Shown piece after piece: positions 53,672 to 62,659 of a stretch of 64,000 bases of DNA. The stretch's first letter is position 1. Every line of letters begins with the position of its first letter. The notes below the pieces were generated by a model, which did no database searches, was not told where the DNA came from, and saw only the letters and a list, made by a program, of their open reading frames with translations. The DNA is from Armatimonadota bacterium (lineage in GTDB: Bacteria; Armatimonadota; UBA5829; DSUL01). Location of the stretch: the NCBI GenBank assembly GCA_020846715.1, contig JADLDK010000022.1, positions 33,989-97,988 on the forward strand, given 5' to 3'. A program made the translations under genes and the position numbers.

Positions 53672-55223
53672 TCTGTGGTGTCACGTACTCCATGTCATGC
53701 GGGAGGCTCTCTGCAAGCGTAAAGAATCGTACGGGCGGATCTCCTCCAAAGCTTTTCTGAAGCGTGTAGGCCCTGTCCAGCCGGGCCATAAAAGTCTCAT
53801 AGTCCGGGTCGCGCAGACGCCTGCGGTCCATCCACTCATAGCTGCTGAGGATGACATAGTCCGGGCGCTTCTCCAGGACGGAGACGCCCCATTCATTGTC
53901 GGGAATCTCAAGTTTGTACTTGCCGTCGGCGGAGGCGGCCTCACGCCTTGCCTGCGCGGATAGCTGCCCAAACTCCGGCGAGAGGGGTGGTGAGTAAAAC
54001 CAGGGAACGCCTGGCATACCAATGCTGGAGCCCGGCCGCACATTTTGAGAAATCCAGGCAGCGGCAGCAGTTCGCGGATCGAGAGTCAGGAACGGCCTGT
54101 CCAGAAGGATCGCGTACACCAGTGTCACTGTCAGAGCCGCCGTACCTGCCCAGAGTGCCGGCCGCCAGCAGGCGCTTTGGGCTGCTATTAACATTCCAAA
54201 CGCAGGAATCAGCGGAATAACGTACCGGGCAAAGCGAACTTCCGCGCTTGAAAGCAGAGCGTAAAAGGCTCCGGTAAACGCCAGCGTCGGCCACAGGCTC
54301 CGAGGGCCTTTCACCAGGCATATTCCTATGGCGCCGATGGACAGTGCCAGCAGTGGCCATCCCAGTCCGGGGAGCAGTGAGTGCAGCAGGTGGTAGAGCC
54401 ACCCCGGGCCAGTATTCAGAAAGACCAGGCCATGACCGGTGCTCGCATGCTGGGCTTCCTGAAAGAATCCACTGAGGAACTCGTGAGGCCACAGCACGGC
54501 GCCCGGGCACGCGACGATAAAGCCAAGTGCGGCCGTCACGACTACGAGTCCGGCCGACAGCGCGCGATTCTTTGTTTCCGAACTCAGAAAGCATGCGAGA
54601 AGCGGACTGATAATAACAAGCGCGCATGTGTACTTGGTTGCGCCAGCTAATCCCGCCGCCACTCCCGCCCACGGCAGACGCCCGGCCACCGACAGATACA
54701 GACACAACGCCACGAAGAACGTCGCCGGAACATCCACAGTCGCAAACTGAGACTGCTGTACGTGCAGTGGAGCCAGAGCCACGCAAGTGGCCGCCAGGGC
54801 GGCGCCGTTGCGCCCGGCCAGAGCTTTGCCCGCGTGCCAGCATATCAGCGCAGTACTCACGCCAAAACCAGCGGCCATAAGCCTTGCCAGCATAGTCGCC
54901 AACCCGAGGTTGAAGCCGCCTGGTTCGGATGCGAGACTCAGGGGAATTCTGAGCAGATATATCCAGAGAGTTCCATAGTTGTAGAACCCAGGGTCAAACC
55001 GCCCGGCCAGAAAGTTCACATTGCTTGCCGCGCTCAGCAGTGGAAGCTCATCAGGATGATAGCCGTAGGAGTGAAGCGCGCCCGGAAGTTCCCACTGAGT
55101 GCCCGGAAGCCGCAGCGCCAACGCAGCCAGCAGAATGCACAAAAGCAGGAGGAAGTCTGCGTGACTTTTCGCGGGCGCTTCGGCGCTCTGTGCGCTTTCT
55201 ACCGCAGGAGGCCTTTTCATCAC
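53637..55223 (-). CDS. GT39/PMT-like polytopic glycosyltransferase
   Basis: 528 residues with about eleven helices. The first external loop has the motif Y-G-Y-H-P-D-E-L-P-L-L, the acidic pair used by lipid-linked mannosyltransferases (PMT_2 type), and later Y-N-Y-G-T-L-W-I-Y-L. It transfers sugar from a polyprenyl-phosphate donor on the outside; the acceptor (protein or lipid) is unknown. It overlaps both neighbours, so it is co-transcribed with the HD-type gene and xer. Confidence 0.82.
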   Translation of the reverse strand: MMKRPPAVESAQSAEAPAKSHADFLLLLCILLAALALRLPGTQWELPGALHSYGYHPDELPLLSAASNVNFLAGRFDPGFYNYGTLWIYLLRIPLSLASEPGGFNLGLATMLARLMAAGFGVSTALICWHAGKALAGRNGAALAATCVALAPLHVQQSQFATVDVPATFFVALCLYLSVAGRLPWAGVAAGLAGATKYTCALVIISPLLACFLSSETKNRALSAGLVVVTAALGFIVACPGAVLWPHEFLSGFFQEAQHASTGHGLVFLNTGPGWLYHLLHSLLPGLGWPLLALSIGAIGICLVKGPRSLWPTLAFTGAFYALLSSAEVRFARYVIPLIPAFGMLIAAQSACWRPALWAGTAALTVTLVYAILLDRPFLTLDPRTAAAAWISQNVRPGSSIGMPGVPWFYSPPLSPEFGQLSAQARREAASADGKYKLEIPDNEWGVSVLEKRPDYVILSSYEWMDRRRLRDPDYETFMARLDRAYTLQKSFGGDPPVRFFTLAESLPHDMEYVTPQIDIYGRTPARR

Positions 55224-55939
55224 GCTGGAACTGCTGAGCTGACCCGAGCCTCAGTCGTTTCTTCTACAGGCGCGCGCAGGCGCACAGTGTCAGCAACGCT
55301 CACAAAAGCTCGCACGACACGCGCGTCGTACTTCGACCCTGCGCCGTCCACAATCAATTTGCGGGCGGCGTCCTCAGACATCGGCAGGTGGTAGGGGCGC
55401 TCGGAGATAATCGCCTCATAATCGTCCACAAGGCCGATGATGCGCGATGCCAGTGGTATGTCTTCGCCCGCCAGTCCATCCGGGTAGCCGGTTCCATCCC
55501 AGCGCTCGTGGTGGTGCAGAATAATGGGCCGCAGCTTCTGTAGAAATGGGATTTGATCCACTATTTCAGCGCCTTCGCGTACGTGGCTGTGTACTACGCG
55601 CAACTCTCCAGGGCTCAGCGGACCCTGCTTGTTGAGAATTCGGTGAGGAACGGCCGCTTTTCCGATATCACGCAACAGCGCTCCGTAGCGCGCCCACTTG
55701 ATCTGATCTTTTGAGAGTCCAAGCTCCCGGCCGATGGCCGCGACCATTTCCGCTACGCGCTCAGCATGTCCCAGTGTGCGAGAGTCTTTGGTCTCAACTG
55801 CCGTTGCCAGAGTTCTGAGCGCGCACTGATACGCGGACTCCATCTTGCGCGGCAGCCAGAGAAGCGAAACGTAAAGGCTGACAACGCAAACAACTCCAGC
55901 GAGCGCAAACGCGGCTACTACAAAGGTGTGATTATCCAC
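55220..55939 (-). CDS. HD-GYP-like protein with altered HD motif
   Basis: 239 residues. One N-terminal helix (~5-28) precedes an HD-GYP-type domain. His58 and the C-terminal H-H-H-E-R-W-D-G-T-G-Y-P-D-G-L (142-156) are conserved. The central H-D pair reads Arg90-Asp91 in A-L-L-R-D-I-G-K, so the first metal ligand is lost; the later D-A motif reads V-D-D-Y-E-A-I. Catalysis of cyclic-di-GMP hydrolysis is therefore doubtful, and a binding or regulatory role is more likely. The neighbour at 55932-57476 keeps H-D and overlaps by 8 nt. Confidence 0.88.
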   Translation of the reverse strand: MDNHTFVVAAFALAGVVCVVSLYVSLLWLPRKMESAYQCALRTLATAVETKDSRTLGHAERVAEMVAAIGRELGLSKDQIKWARYGALLRDIGKAAVPHRILNKQGPLSPGELRVVHSHVREGAEIVDQIPFLQKLRPIILHHHERWDGTGYPDGLAGEDIPLASRIIGLVDDYEAIISERPYHLPMSEDAARKLIVDGAGSKYDARVVRAFVSVADTVRLRAPVEETTEARVSSAVPA

Positions 55940-57476
55940 CGGCCGCAGCTTCCTCTCGCGCCATCATGCGCACAAATGCCCGGACCACACGCGGAGAAAA
56001 CTGAGTTCCGACTCCGCTGCGCAACTGATGGATGCCCTCTTCTACAGACATCGGCTTGCGATAGCTGCGAATAAGTGTCGCGCCGCACTCCGGACACTCC
56101 TCAGGCATATCAGCGCCGGTCTGTGGTTTCCATTCACAGGCGTCGCATTGCCGCCGGGTTCGGCCTTCGCTGCTGTTGCGCGAGCCCGTCATCGCGTCGA
56201 AGGCGTCTGCAACTGCAATGATCGCAGCCTCAATAGGAATCTCACGCTCTGTCAGTCCATCTGGATATCCTCTTCCGTCCACCCGCTCATGGTGGTGTCG
56301 CACCCAGGGTACGAGTGGGTCCAGAAACTCCAGTTGACTCAGGATCTCTGCGCTTTTCACGGGATGCGCCTTTATTACGGTCCATTCGTCATCCGTCAGC
56401 TTGCCCTGCTTATCCAGTATCTGCTCAGAAACCCCGACTTTCCCAATGTCGTGGAGCAGTCCTGCCTCCCATATCCACTGCTGACTGGCGGCTGGCAACC
56501 GGAGCTCACGCGCCAGGCGTAGACTGAGGTCAGCCACCCGCTTCAGGTGCCCACGCGTATAGGGATGATACTTCTGCATCAACATAGCCAGTGTGGTGGT
56601 TGTCTGGCGGTAAGTCTTGACACTGGCCATCAGGACGTTCAGGGCATGCCGGACGCTGAAGAACGGGACGAGAATAGGCAGCACACCCCAGAAACCCAGC
56701 CCGCGCCAGACATACAGATAAGCCAGTACAAAGGCAAACGGTGTGAACATCAGATAGTTCGGGATCAGGCCCGCAAGGCTTCTCAGCCAGGTTACCTTTG
56801 CCCGCATCCAGACCATCTCGAAGGAGACACGCGGCTCCTCCGCTGATTCCACCACCGCACTGCCAATCGAGAAGAGCGCCAGGTCAAGCCCAAGGGCGAA
56901 CAACGTTGAAATAAGAAGCGGGATCAGGAAATGGCTCAGTGGAAAGGTGCTGAGGTTGACATCTATCAGACGCGGTCCGCCGAGCGCCTGGTACACCAGA
57001 GCGCCAGCGCCCGCGTGGCAGCCAATGCAGCAGGAGTTGTAGAGCAGATACTGCCAGAAAGACGCTGTCAGCTCGCGCTCTCCATCCAGTAGCCTTTTGT
57101 GAATGAGACTGCCCAGGCTGGCGGCAAGAAACGCCACGATAACCGCGTAACCGGGACCAAACAGAGCCACCACGCCCGCGACAATAATCGGAGTGAGCGT
57201 TATCTCTCCGTTACCCTCAGCAAGCCGGACAGGAAGCAGTTCGCTGGAGAGAGCAATGAGCAGAAAAACCGCAGCGGCGCTGACAGACAAACCATCCCAG
57301 CGTTGCCGCAGGACGGCTGTGGCAAGGATAACCAGAAACGCGGTGAAGACTGCTGTCTGGAGCAGACTGAACGCGCGGGCGCCATCCACAGCGCGCCACC
57401 GCTCCAGTGAGCCTTGCAGCGTCTGAACCGTGCGCTCGACAACAGTCTGATGCCTGTGTGGCCGAGCTTCAATCAT
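55932..57476 (-). CDS. Membrane HD-GYP phosphodiesterase with inserted zinc ribbon
   Basis: 514 residues. A MASE-like N-terminal domain of about eight helices (~35-300) leads to an HD-GYP domain with L-L-H-D-I-G-K, I-K-A-H-P, H-H-H-E-R-V-D-G-R-G-Y-P-D-G-L and V-A-D-A-F-D-A-M-T. Between D-A-M-T-G-S-R and Y-R-K-P-M-S an extra ~40 residues are inserted, with C-D-A-C and C-P-E-C pairs (nt ~56083-56150) forming a probable zinc ribbon. It would hydrolyse cyclic-di-GMP in response to a membrane signal, perhaps tuned by metal or redox state. It is first in its operon. Confidence 0.92.
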   Translation of the reverse strand: MIEARPHRHQTVVERTVQTLQGSLERWRAVDGARAFSLLQTAVFTAFLVILATAVLRQRWDGLSVSAAAVFLLIALSSELLPVRLAEGNGEITLTPIIVAGVVALFGPGYAVIVAFLAASLGSLIHKRLLDGERELTASFWQYLLYNSCCIGCHAGAGALVYQALGGPRLIDVNLSTFPLSHFLIPLLISTLFALGLDLALFSIGSAVVESAEEPRVSFEMVWMRAKVTWLRSLAGLIPNYLMFTPFAFVLAYLYVWRGLGFWGVLPILVPFFSVRHALNVLMASVKTYRQTTTTLAMLMQKYHPYTRGHLKRVADLSLRLARELRLPAASQQWIWEAGLLHDIGKVGVSEQILDKQGKLTDDEWTVIKAHPVKSAEILSQLEFLDPLVPWVRHHHERVDGRGYPDGLTEREIPIEAAIIAVADAFDAMTGSRNSSEGRTRRQCDACEWKPQTGADMPEECPECGATLIRSYRKPMSVEEGIHQLRSGVGTQFSPRVVRAFVRMMAREEAAAGG

Positions 57477-57970
57477 CTCTTGTGCCCACTACCCTCATGT
57501 CTCGTCGACTTCTTGATGTCTGTCAAATCCCTCGCATTATCTATCCACCTGGCTCAAATCTCAGACTCTCTGTGAGCTGCCGGCCTCCGGCGGGCAGCAC
57601 GAACGGCGTTTTCTCTCGCAAATCCCGAACACATCTCTCGCTGCATTGACTTTGGGCTGTGTTGATAATCTGTCCAACCTCAGTTTCTTTCCGGTGTTGA
57701 ATTACGCCGGCAACTTGGGCCAGATCTTCAACCAGGCTCCGCAGGTCAAAGACAAAGGAGCGATCTTTATGAGCACCCTCGTCAGTGTTCGCATTTTCGT
57801 AACCTTCTTCTATTGACGCTGACCCGCCTCGCTATGGCAGGCCGCATTGCTTCGCTCGAAGTGGCTACCGTCTTCGCTTTTGCCATTCATGCCGCCGGCC
57901 CGAGACCGGCGTTCAAAGATAGTCTGTCTCCTCTAGTTCGCGTGGAGAACTCCGCTGTCTGGCATCTCTT
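57477..57970. other. 494-bp intergenic region without an assigned gene
   Basis: On the plus strand a strong ribosome site AAAGGAG sits 8 nt before ATG 57770, which opens a 15-codon ORF (M-S-T-L-V-S-V-R-I-F-V-T-F-F-Y) ending at 57816. The same frame is open back to TTG 57646 (56 codons). A second possible ORF of 46 codons starts at ATG 57836. On the minus strand one frame is free of stops for ~85 codons but has no start codon. None is convincing. The region probably also carries the promoter of the HD-GYP operon, which I could not locate. Confidence 0.35.
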
Positions 57971-58606
57971 CTAGTTAGCGGAACTGATGCGCCGGTTCAC
58001 GGCATCCAGAGCCGCGAAAACTGCTGTCTTGATGGGGTCTTGTTTCACGATGCACGATCCGCACAGCACTTCATCGGTACGGTTTCCGATCCAGGTCGCC
58101 AGAACCGTCAGGACCTGATGCTCACCAACGCCGTGCAGACAGACGTCCTCAACCAGCAGAGTGGGGGAGTCTGGCACGGCGGATGCTACCGCCGACAGGG
58201 TCGCCGACGCAACAGATTTGATCTGTCCCGCTGTCGTAGAAGAGCCGGTGCAGGAGCCCGAGTAAGTGGATCCGTCCCGCTTCACGCGCACAACGGCTTC
58301 CGCGGTTGTGCCGGTCAGAGACACGGACACGTCCACAAACTCCATTCGTGAGGTCTCAGCGGGCGCGTGACCGCTTTGAACCTGCGCGACAGACACTTTT
58401 TTGTGATCCAAAGTGATGCCAAGCCGTGCCTGCAGTGCCGACTCGACGTCTCGCACAACCTGCTTGGGGGCGCGCTGGCTCTGTGTCAGGACGTGGATTT
58501 CCTGAATGACGCCCGCGGGGTCGCTGACTACCCGTACCCCGATGACGTCTCGAAGCTGTCTGATGACCGCTTCCACCTGAGAAACTGAGAGTCTCTCTGT
58601 TGCCAT
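57971..58606 (-). CDS. Conserved protein of unknown function
   Basis: 211 residues from ATG 58606, with GGAAGGAG seven bases upstream. Residues ~5-75 (R-Q-L-R-D-V-I-G-V-R-V-V-S-D-P-A-G-V-I-Q-E-I-H-V-L, A-P-K-Q-V-V-R-D-V-E-S-A-L) look like a small alpha/beta domain that I recall from uncharacterised Firmicutes and Actinobacteria proteins. The rest (V-D-V-S-V-S-L-T-G-T-T-A-E-A-V-V-R-V, L-A-T-W-I-G-N-R-T-D-E) has the strand pattern of a dodecin- or Asp23-like sandwich. No signal peptide or membrane helix is seen, so it is probably cytoplasmic. Confidence 0.7.
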   Translation of the reverse strand: MATERLSVSQVEAVIRQLRDVIGVRVVSDPAGVIQEIHVLTQSQRAPKQVVRDVESALQARLGITLDHKKVSVAQVQSGHAPAETSRMEFVDVSVSLTGTTAEAVVRVKRDGSTYSGSCTGSSTTAGQIKSVASATLSAVASAVPDSPTLLVEDVCLHGVGEHQVLTVLATWIGNRTDEVLCGSCIVKQDPIKTAVFAALDAVNRRISSAN

Positions 58607-58761
58607 CCCTGGCTCCTTCCTGCCGGCTCATTCGCGGCCGTTGTTGACCACGCCGCCACCTGCTCGCCGGCATCTTTCTTCCTGAAAGAACTCAACTGAA
58701 AGCCCGGTTCCACCGGACTTCTCCGCGTGTCAGACCTCTTCAGCCGTGCGCCGGAGGTCTG

Positions 58762-60837
58762 TTACTCTCTGAACTGCGCGCCCAGTTCTGTTTCCAGCGC
58801 GGAGCGCACAGCCGCTATAATAGCAGAAATCTCGTCTTCTGTTAAGGTTTTTTCGTAAGACCTGAAAGTAAGTGAATACGCTAGGCTCTTTTTGCCGGGC
58901 GCAAGCTGCTCTCCCTGATACATGTCAAAGAGCTCTATGCCCTCTAGAATCTCTGGCGCAGAGCGGCGAATTGTCGCAACAACCGTAGCGTATTCAACCG
59001 CCTGATCCACTACGATTGCCAGATCTCGCTTCACTGCCGGGAATCTGGACGGGGCAGACCAGTCCAGATCTTGCGTCTGAAGATCGCGCAGAGCTTCCAG
59101 ATTGAGCTCAAAGCCGAAGGCAATCGCTTTCAAGCCATACGCCTGTCTGAGCTCCGGGCGCACTTCTCCCACAAAGCCCAGTATTGAGTCACCCTGCCGG
59201 ATCTCGGCCACATAACCGTCCCGCCAGAGCGGCCCGGCAGTGGGGCAGAAACTCACGCTGTCAATCCCGCAGCGCTGCAGCAGTTCCTCAACGGCACCTT
59301 TCGCCTGATAGAAATCCACCGACAGCGCTCTGGCATACCCCTCAGGATGCAGCTTCTTGTCTGGAAGCGTCCACGCGCCGTCCCACCGTGTCCCCATCAA
59401 ACAACCCGCCACCCGCCTGCTCTCGGCCGGAGCAGCTTCACCCTGATGGAAAACCTTGCCAACTTCAAAAACCCACAGATCGCGGATGTCGTGGCTGAAG
59501 TTTCCGCCGAGGACTTGTACAAGAGATGGAACCAATGACGTACGCATTTTCGCGACATCGGCTGATAGAGCATTGCGCAGCTCTACGGGTTGGATTCCCT
59601 GAGCTTCTGGAGTCTCCCGCGGGACGATGCTGTGAGTTACGACTTCCTGCAGACCGCACGACTGAAGAACACCTCGGACTTTGCTCTCCAGTTTCCCCCA
59701 CTGGCTGTCTTTGCCCTGGAGTGAGACCCCGTCAATCAGCGTGGAAGGCAGATTGTTGAAACCGATGACGCGGCCAATCTCTTCGATAAGGTCTATTTCC
59801 TCATTTATGTCATTTCGGTAAGTGGGAATCCTGACAAGGAGATCCCCGCCCTGCGTCTTGGTCTCGAATGACAAGCGCCCGAGGGACTCCTGGCACTCCT
59901 CAGCTGTCAATGGGATTCCAAGCAGCTTGCTGGCGCGCTGGGGCCGCAGCAGGACCTCTCGCTCCTGCGGCTCTCTGGCGACAACGTCAATCACCCCCTG
60001 CGCGATGGTCCCTCCGGCAAGCTGGCGTATGAGCTCTGCCGCCCGGGTAGCCGCTCGCGCGGTTCCTCCGAGGTCAACGCCTCTTTCAAATCGGTAGGAT
60101 GCTTCAGTGGGAAGGCCCAGGGCACGGCTTGTGCGCCGGATTGAAGATCCGTTGAAGCAGGCGGACTCGATGAGAACGTTGACTGTCTTGCCGGTCACTT
60201 CGCTCTCGGCGCCACCCATGACCCCTGCCACCGCGACAGGGCGATCTCGGTCGCATATAGCCAGCATGTCCGTAGTCAGCTCGCGCTTTTGACCGTCAAG
60301 TGTGACAAGGGTTTCCCCCTGTCTGGCTCGCCTGACTATGATCTGCTGACCACCGAGAAGATCCAGGTCAAATGCGTGTAAGGGTTGCCCTGTTTCGAGC
60401 ATGACATAGTTGGTGACGTCAACAATGTTGTTGATGGGGCGCATTCCAGCGGCGCTCAGACGGCTCTGCATCCACTCTGGAGACTCACCCACCTGCACGC
60501 CCTGTACAATCGTCGCTGCGTACCTGTAGCAAAGCTCTTCGTCCGCAATCTGAACGGCAGCCAACTCTTCGGCAGGCGGGCCCTCCGCAAGCATCTCAAA
60601 GGAAGGCTGCTTCAGCGCAACATTCTCATCCGCCGCAAGCTCTCGGGCAACCCCGATCATCGACAGACAGTCCCCGCGGTTGGACGTAACAGTGATATCC
60701 AGCACCGCTGAGCCAGAAGCGCCAGCCTCGCTCCAGTCTTCGACCTCGAGCCCCAGCATCGTGAGAGCCTCAGCGGTCTCCTGTGGAGTCATCCTCAGAT
60801 CTACGTAATCGGAAATCCAGTCCAGAGGGACAAACAT
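58762..60837 (-). CDS. pheT: Phenylalanyl-tRNA synthetase beta subunit, short form
   Basis: 691 residues. The start M-F-V-P-L-D-W-I-S-D-Y-V-D-L is the normal PheT N-terminus, but after L-G-L-E-V-E the chain passes directly to D-I-T-V-T-S-N-R-G-D-C-L-S-M-I-G-V-A-R-E. The ~110-residue OB-fold tRNA-binding domain present in most bacterial PheT proteins (about 800 residues) is missing. The B3/B4 editing-type domain, B5, the core and the C-terminal anticodon-binding FDX-ACB domain (S-R-F-P-A-V-K-R-D-L-A-I-V-V) are intact. With PheS it forms the alpha2beta2 enzyme that charges tRNA-Phe. Confidence 0.96.
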   Translation of the reverse strand: MFVPLDWISDYVDLRMTPQETAEALTMLGLEVEDWSEAGASGSAVLDITVTSNRGDCLSMIGVARELAADENVALKQPSFEMLAEGPPAEELAAVQIADEELCYRYAATIVQGVQVGESPEWMQSRLSAAGMRPINNIVDVTNYVMLETGQPLHAFDLDLLGGQQIIVRRARQGETLVTLDGQKRELTTDMLAICDRDRPVAVAGVMGGAESEVTGKTVNVLIESACFNGSSIRRTSRALGLPTEASYRFERGVDLGGTARAATRAAELIRQLAGGTIAQGVIDVVAREPQEREVLLRPQRASKLLGIPLTAEECQESLGRLSFETKTQGGDLLVRIPTYRNDINEEIDLIEEIGRVIGFNNLPSTLIDGVSLQGKDSQWGKLESKVRGVLQSCGLQEVVTHSIVPRETPEAQGIQPVELRNALSADVAKMRTSLVPSLVQVLGGNFSHDIRDLWVFEVGKVFHQGEAAPAESRRVAGCLMGTRWDGAWTLPDKKLHPEGYARALSVDFYQAKGAVEELLQRCGIDSVSFCPTAGPLWRDGYVAEIRQGDSILGFVGEVRPELRQAYGLKAIAFGFELNLEALRDLQTQDLDWSAPSRFPAVKRDLAIVVDQAVEYATVVATIRRSAPEILEGIELFDMYQGEQLAPGKKSLAYSLTFRSYEKTLTEDEISAIIAAVRSALETELGAQFRE

Positions 60838-60867
60838 AGAGTTGTGTTATCGCTCTTCCAGCATCGT

Positions 60868-61836
60868 CTAAAACTGACGGAGAAATCGGGCGCCGTTTTC
60901 GTAGAATAGACGCAAATCGTTGATGCCGCGCTTGACCATAGGCATCCGCTCCACACCCAGACCAAAAGCGAATCCGGTCCACTCTTCAGGGTCAATGCCG
61001 CCCATCCGCAAAACATTTGGATGAATCATCCCTGCGCCGCCAAGCTCAAGCCACCGGCCTTTCCACTTCACCGCGAAATCGGCGCCCGGTTCAACAAACG
61101 GGAAGAAGTCGCGCCGGAAGCGGGTCTCCACTTCGCCGAACATCTCGTGCGCAAATTGCCCGAGTGTCCCTTTCAGATCAGCCAATGTGATGTCACGGTC
61201 CACCGCAAAGCAGTCCACCTGCATGAACGTGTGCCCATGCGTTGCGTCAACCGCCTCATAGCGATAGCAGCGGCCAATCGTGCAAATCCGCATTGGCGGT
61301 TTTCGATCCTGAAAGACTCTGCCCTGCACCGCCGTGGTCTGTGTTCTGAGCAGATGTTCATCGTCAATGAAGAAACTCATCTGCTCGTCCATAGCAGGGT
61401 GATCCGGAGGGTAGTTCAGATGCCCGAAGTTGAAGCGGTACTCTTCGATGTCCGGAGACTCCACGACCTCAAAGCCAAGGCCAATGAAAATGTCTTTGAT
61501 CTCCTGGATCGTTTCTGTCAGAGGGTGGCGGGTCACACGCGGAACGAGCCGGCCGGGTAGCGTGACATCTATCTCAGCAGCCACACTGGACTGTGAAGCT
61601 CCCAACTCCTCCCGGCGCTGTTCCATAGCCGCGGCCACTTCTGCCTTGGCGGCGTTAACCCGCTGACCAAACGCTGCCCGGTCTTCCGGCGGCAGCGACC
61701 CGATCTGCTTGAGAAGCTGAGTGACTTCCCCTTTTCGACCCAGATACTGAATCTCAAGCTGATCCAGCTCTTTGAGTGAGCCTGCCGAAGCAACGGCCGA
61801 GCGCGCTTGCTCTACTGTGTTTTCTACCTGCGACAT
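60868..61836 (-). CDS. pheS: Phenylalanyl-tRNA synthetase alpha subunit
   Basis: 322 residues. An N-terminal coiled coil (~1-85) is followed by the class II catalytic core: H-P-L-T-E-T-I (motif 1 region), F-R-D-R-K-P-P-M-like F-Q-D-R-K-P-P-M-R, G-R-C-Y-R-Y-E-A-V-D-A-T-H (motif 2) and F-A-F-G-L-G-V-E-R-M-P-M (motif 3). ATG 61836 has no good ribosome site, so its translation may depend on the short leader ORF that ends 24 nt upstream. Confidence 0.97.
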   Translation of the reverse strand: MSQVENTVEQARSAVASAGSLKELDQLEIQYLGRKGEVTQLLKQIGSLPPEDRAAFGQRVNAAKAEVAAAMEQRREELGASQSSVAAEIDVTLPGRLVPRVTRHPLTETIQEIKDIFIGLGFEVVESPDIEEYRFNFGHLNYPPDHPAMDEQMSFFIDDEHLLRTQTTAVQGRVFQDRKPPMRICTIGRCYRYEAVDATHGHTFMQVDCFAVDRDITLADLKGTLGQFAHEMFGEVETRFRRDFFPFVEPGADFAVKWKGRWLELGGAGMIHPNVLRMGGIDPEEWTGFAFGLGVERMPMVKRGINDLRLFYENGARFLRQF

Positions 61837-61860
61837 TTGTTGATAGTCTGCTGGCGCTTT

Positions 61861-61923
61861 CTATAGACGGCCAACAAAAAACCCAACGCCAGAGGTGTCT
61901 GGCACAACGCCTGCTAAGGTCAT
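61861..61923 (-). CDS. Possible pheST leader peptide with tandem Phe codons
   Basis: A 20-codon ORF (M-T-L-A-G-V-V-P-D-T-S-G-V-G-F-F-V-G-R-L) begins at ATG 61923 with AGGTGGG nine bases upstream and ends 24 nt before pheS. The adjacent TTT-TTT codons lie in the T-run of the hairpin below. In E. coli a Phe-rich leader peptide between rplT and pheS controls attenuation; this ORF occupies the same place, but it has only two Phe codons and they fall after the stem. Tentative. Confidence 0.35.
   Translation of the reverse strand: MTLAGVVPDTSGVGFFVGRL
61876..61903 (-). terminator. Terminator or attenuator between rplT and pheS
   Basis: On the minus strand GCCAGA-CACC-TCTGGC (61903-61888) is followed, after GTTGGG, by TTTTTT (61881-61876). 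The short stem suggests partial termination, which would let pheST expression be adjusted separately from the ribosomal genes. Confidence 0.5.
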
Positions 61924-62021
61924 CGTGTCAGACCCACCTGGACATTGGGCGATAAGTCCAAAAGTGTTGTTGACCGGAACGCTTTGCGCTCTGCGCTCGG
62001 CGCTCGGCGTTTGCCTGCGCT

Positions 62022-62381
62022 TCAGGAAGCCAGCGCAGTGCGCGCCACATCCACAAGCTGGTCGAACCCCGTGGCGTCTTCGACAGCCAGATGAGCCAGA
62101 ATCTTTCGATCCACCTCGACACCGCTCTTGGTCAGACCGTTAATAAACTCACTATAGCGAATATCACGAATGCGGCAGGCCGCGCTGATGCGCGTAATCC
62201 ACAGCCGCCTGAAATCGCGCTTGCGGTTCCGGCGGTCGCGATAAGCGTACTGCCCCGCATGCATGACGGCTTCCTTGGCAGTCTTGAACAGACGATGCCG
62301 GCCGCCCCAGTACCCCTTTGCCTGGTCAATTATCTTCTTGTGGCGCTTATGCGCCATCACGCCGCGTTTAACGCGTGCCAT
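62022..62381 (-). CDS. rplT: Ribosomal protein L20
   Basis: 119 residues with the complete L20 pattern [53 protein letters not shown]. It is an early-assembly protein of the 50S subunit and in other bacteria represses its own operon by binding the mRNA leader. Confidence 0.98.
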   Translation of the reverse strand: MARVKRGVMAHKRHKKIIDQAKGYWGGRHRLFKTAKEAVMHAGQYAYRDRRNRKRDFRRLWITRISAACRIRDIRYSEFINGLTKSGVEVDRKILAHLAVEDATGFDQLVDVARTALAS

Positions 62382-62442
62382 CGTTCAGTTTAACTCCCCG
62401 TTACAAACTGTGCAGAGCCGTCAGCAAGATGCTCTGCGTGAC

Positions 62443-62643
62443 TTATATCCGGCCTGCGAGAAGGACCTGCATGCGCTTGGCGTCCCCGGTGCAGATGCCG
62501 TGCTTCATGTTAAGCCGCCTCTTGCGCGATCCTGACTTCTTCATCATCAGGTGATTGCGGCCGGTCGTGTTGCGCAGCAGCTTACCGGACGCAGAGACGG
62601 TAAACCTCTTCGCTGCTGTCTTTCGTGTTCTGATCTTAGGCAT
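62443..62643 (-). CDS. rpmI: Ribosomal protein L35
   Basis: 66 residues: M-P-K-I-R-T-R-K-T-A-A-K-R-F, G-K-L-L-R, R-N-H-L-M-M-K-K-S. Its order between infC and rplT is universal for this operon. Confidence 0.98.
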   Translation of the reverse strand: MPKIRTRKTAAKRFTVSASGKLLRNTTGRNHLMMKKSGSRKRRLNMKHGICTGDAKRMQVLLAGRI

Positions 62644-62659
62644 TATTCACCCGTACGTT

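Noticed and set aside
61837..62021. T-box riboswitch before pheS
   Set aside because: No T-box consensus (TGGnACCGCG-type) or specifier stem was found; only a short hairpin with T-run and a small ORF are present.
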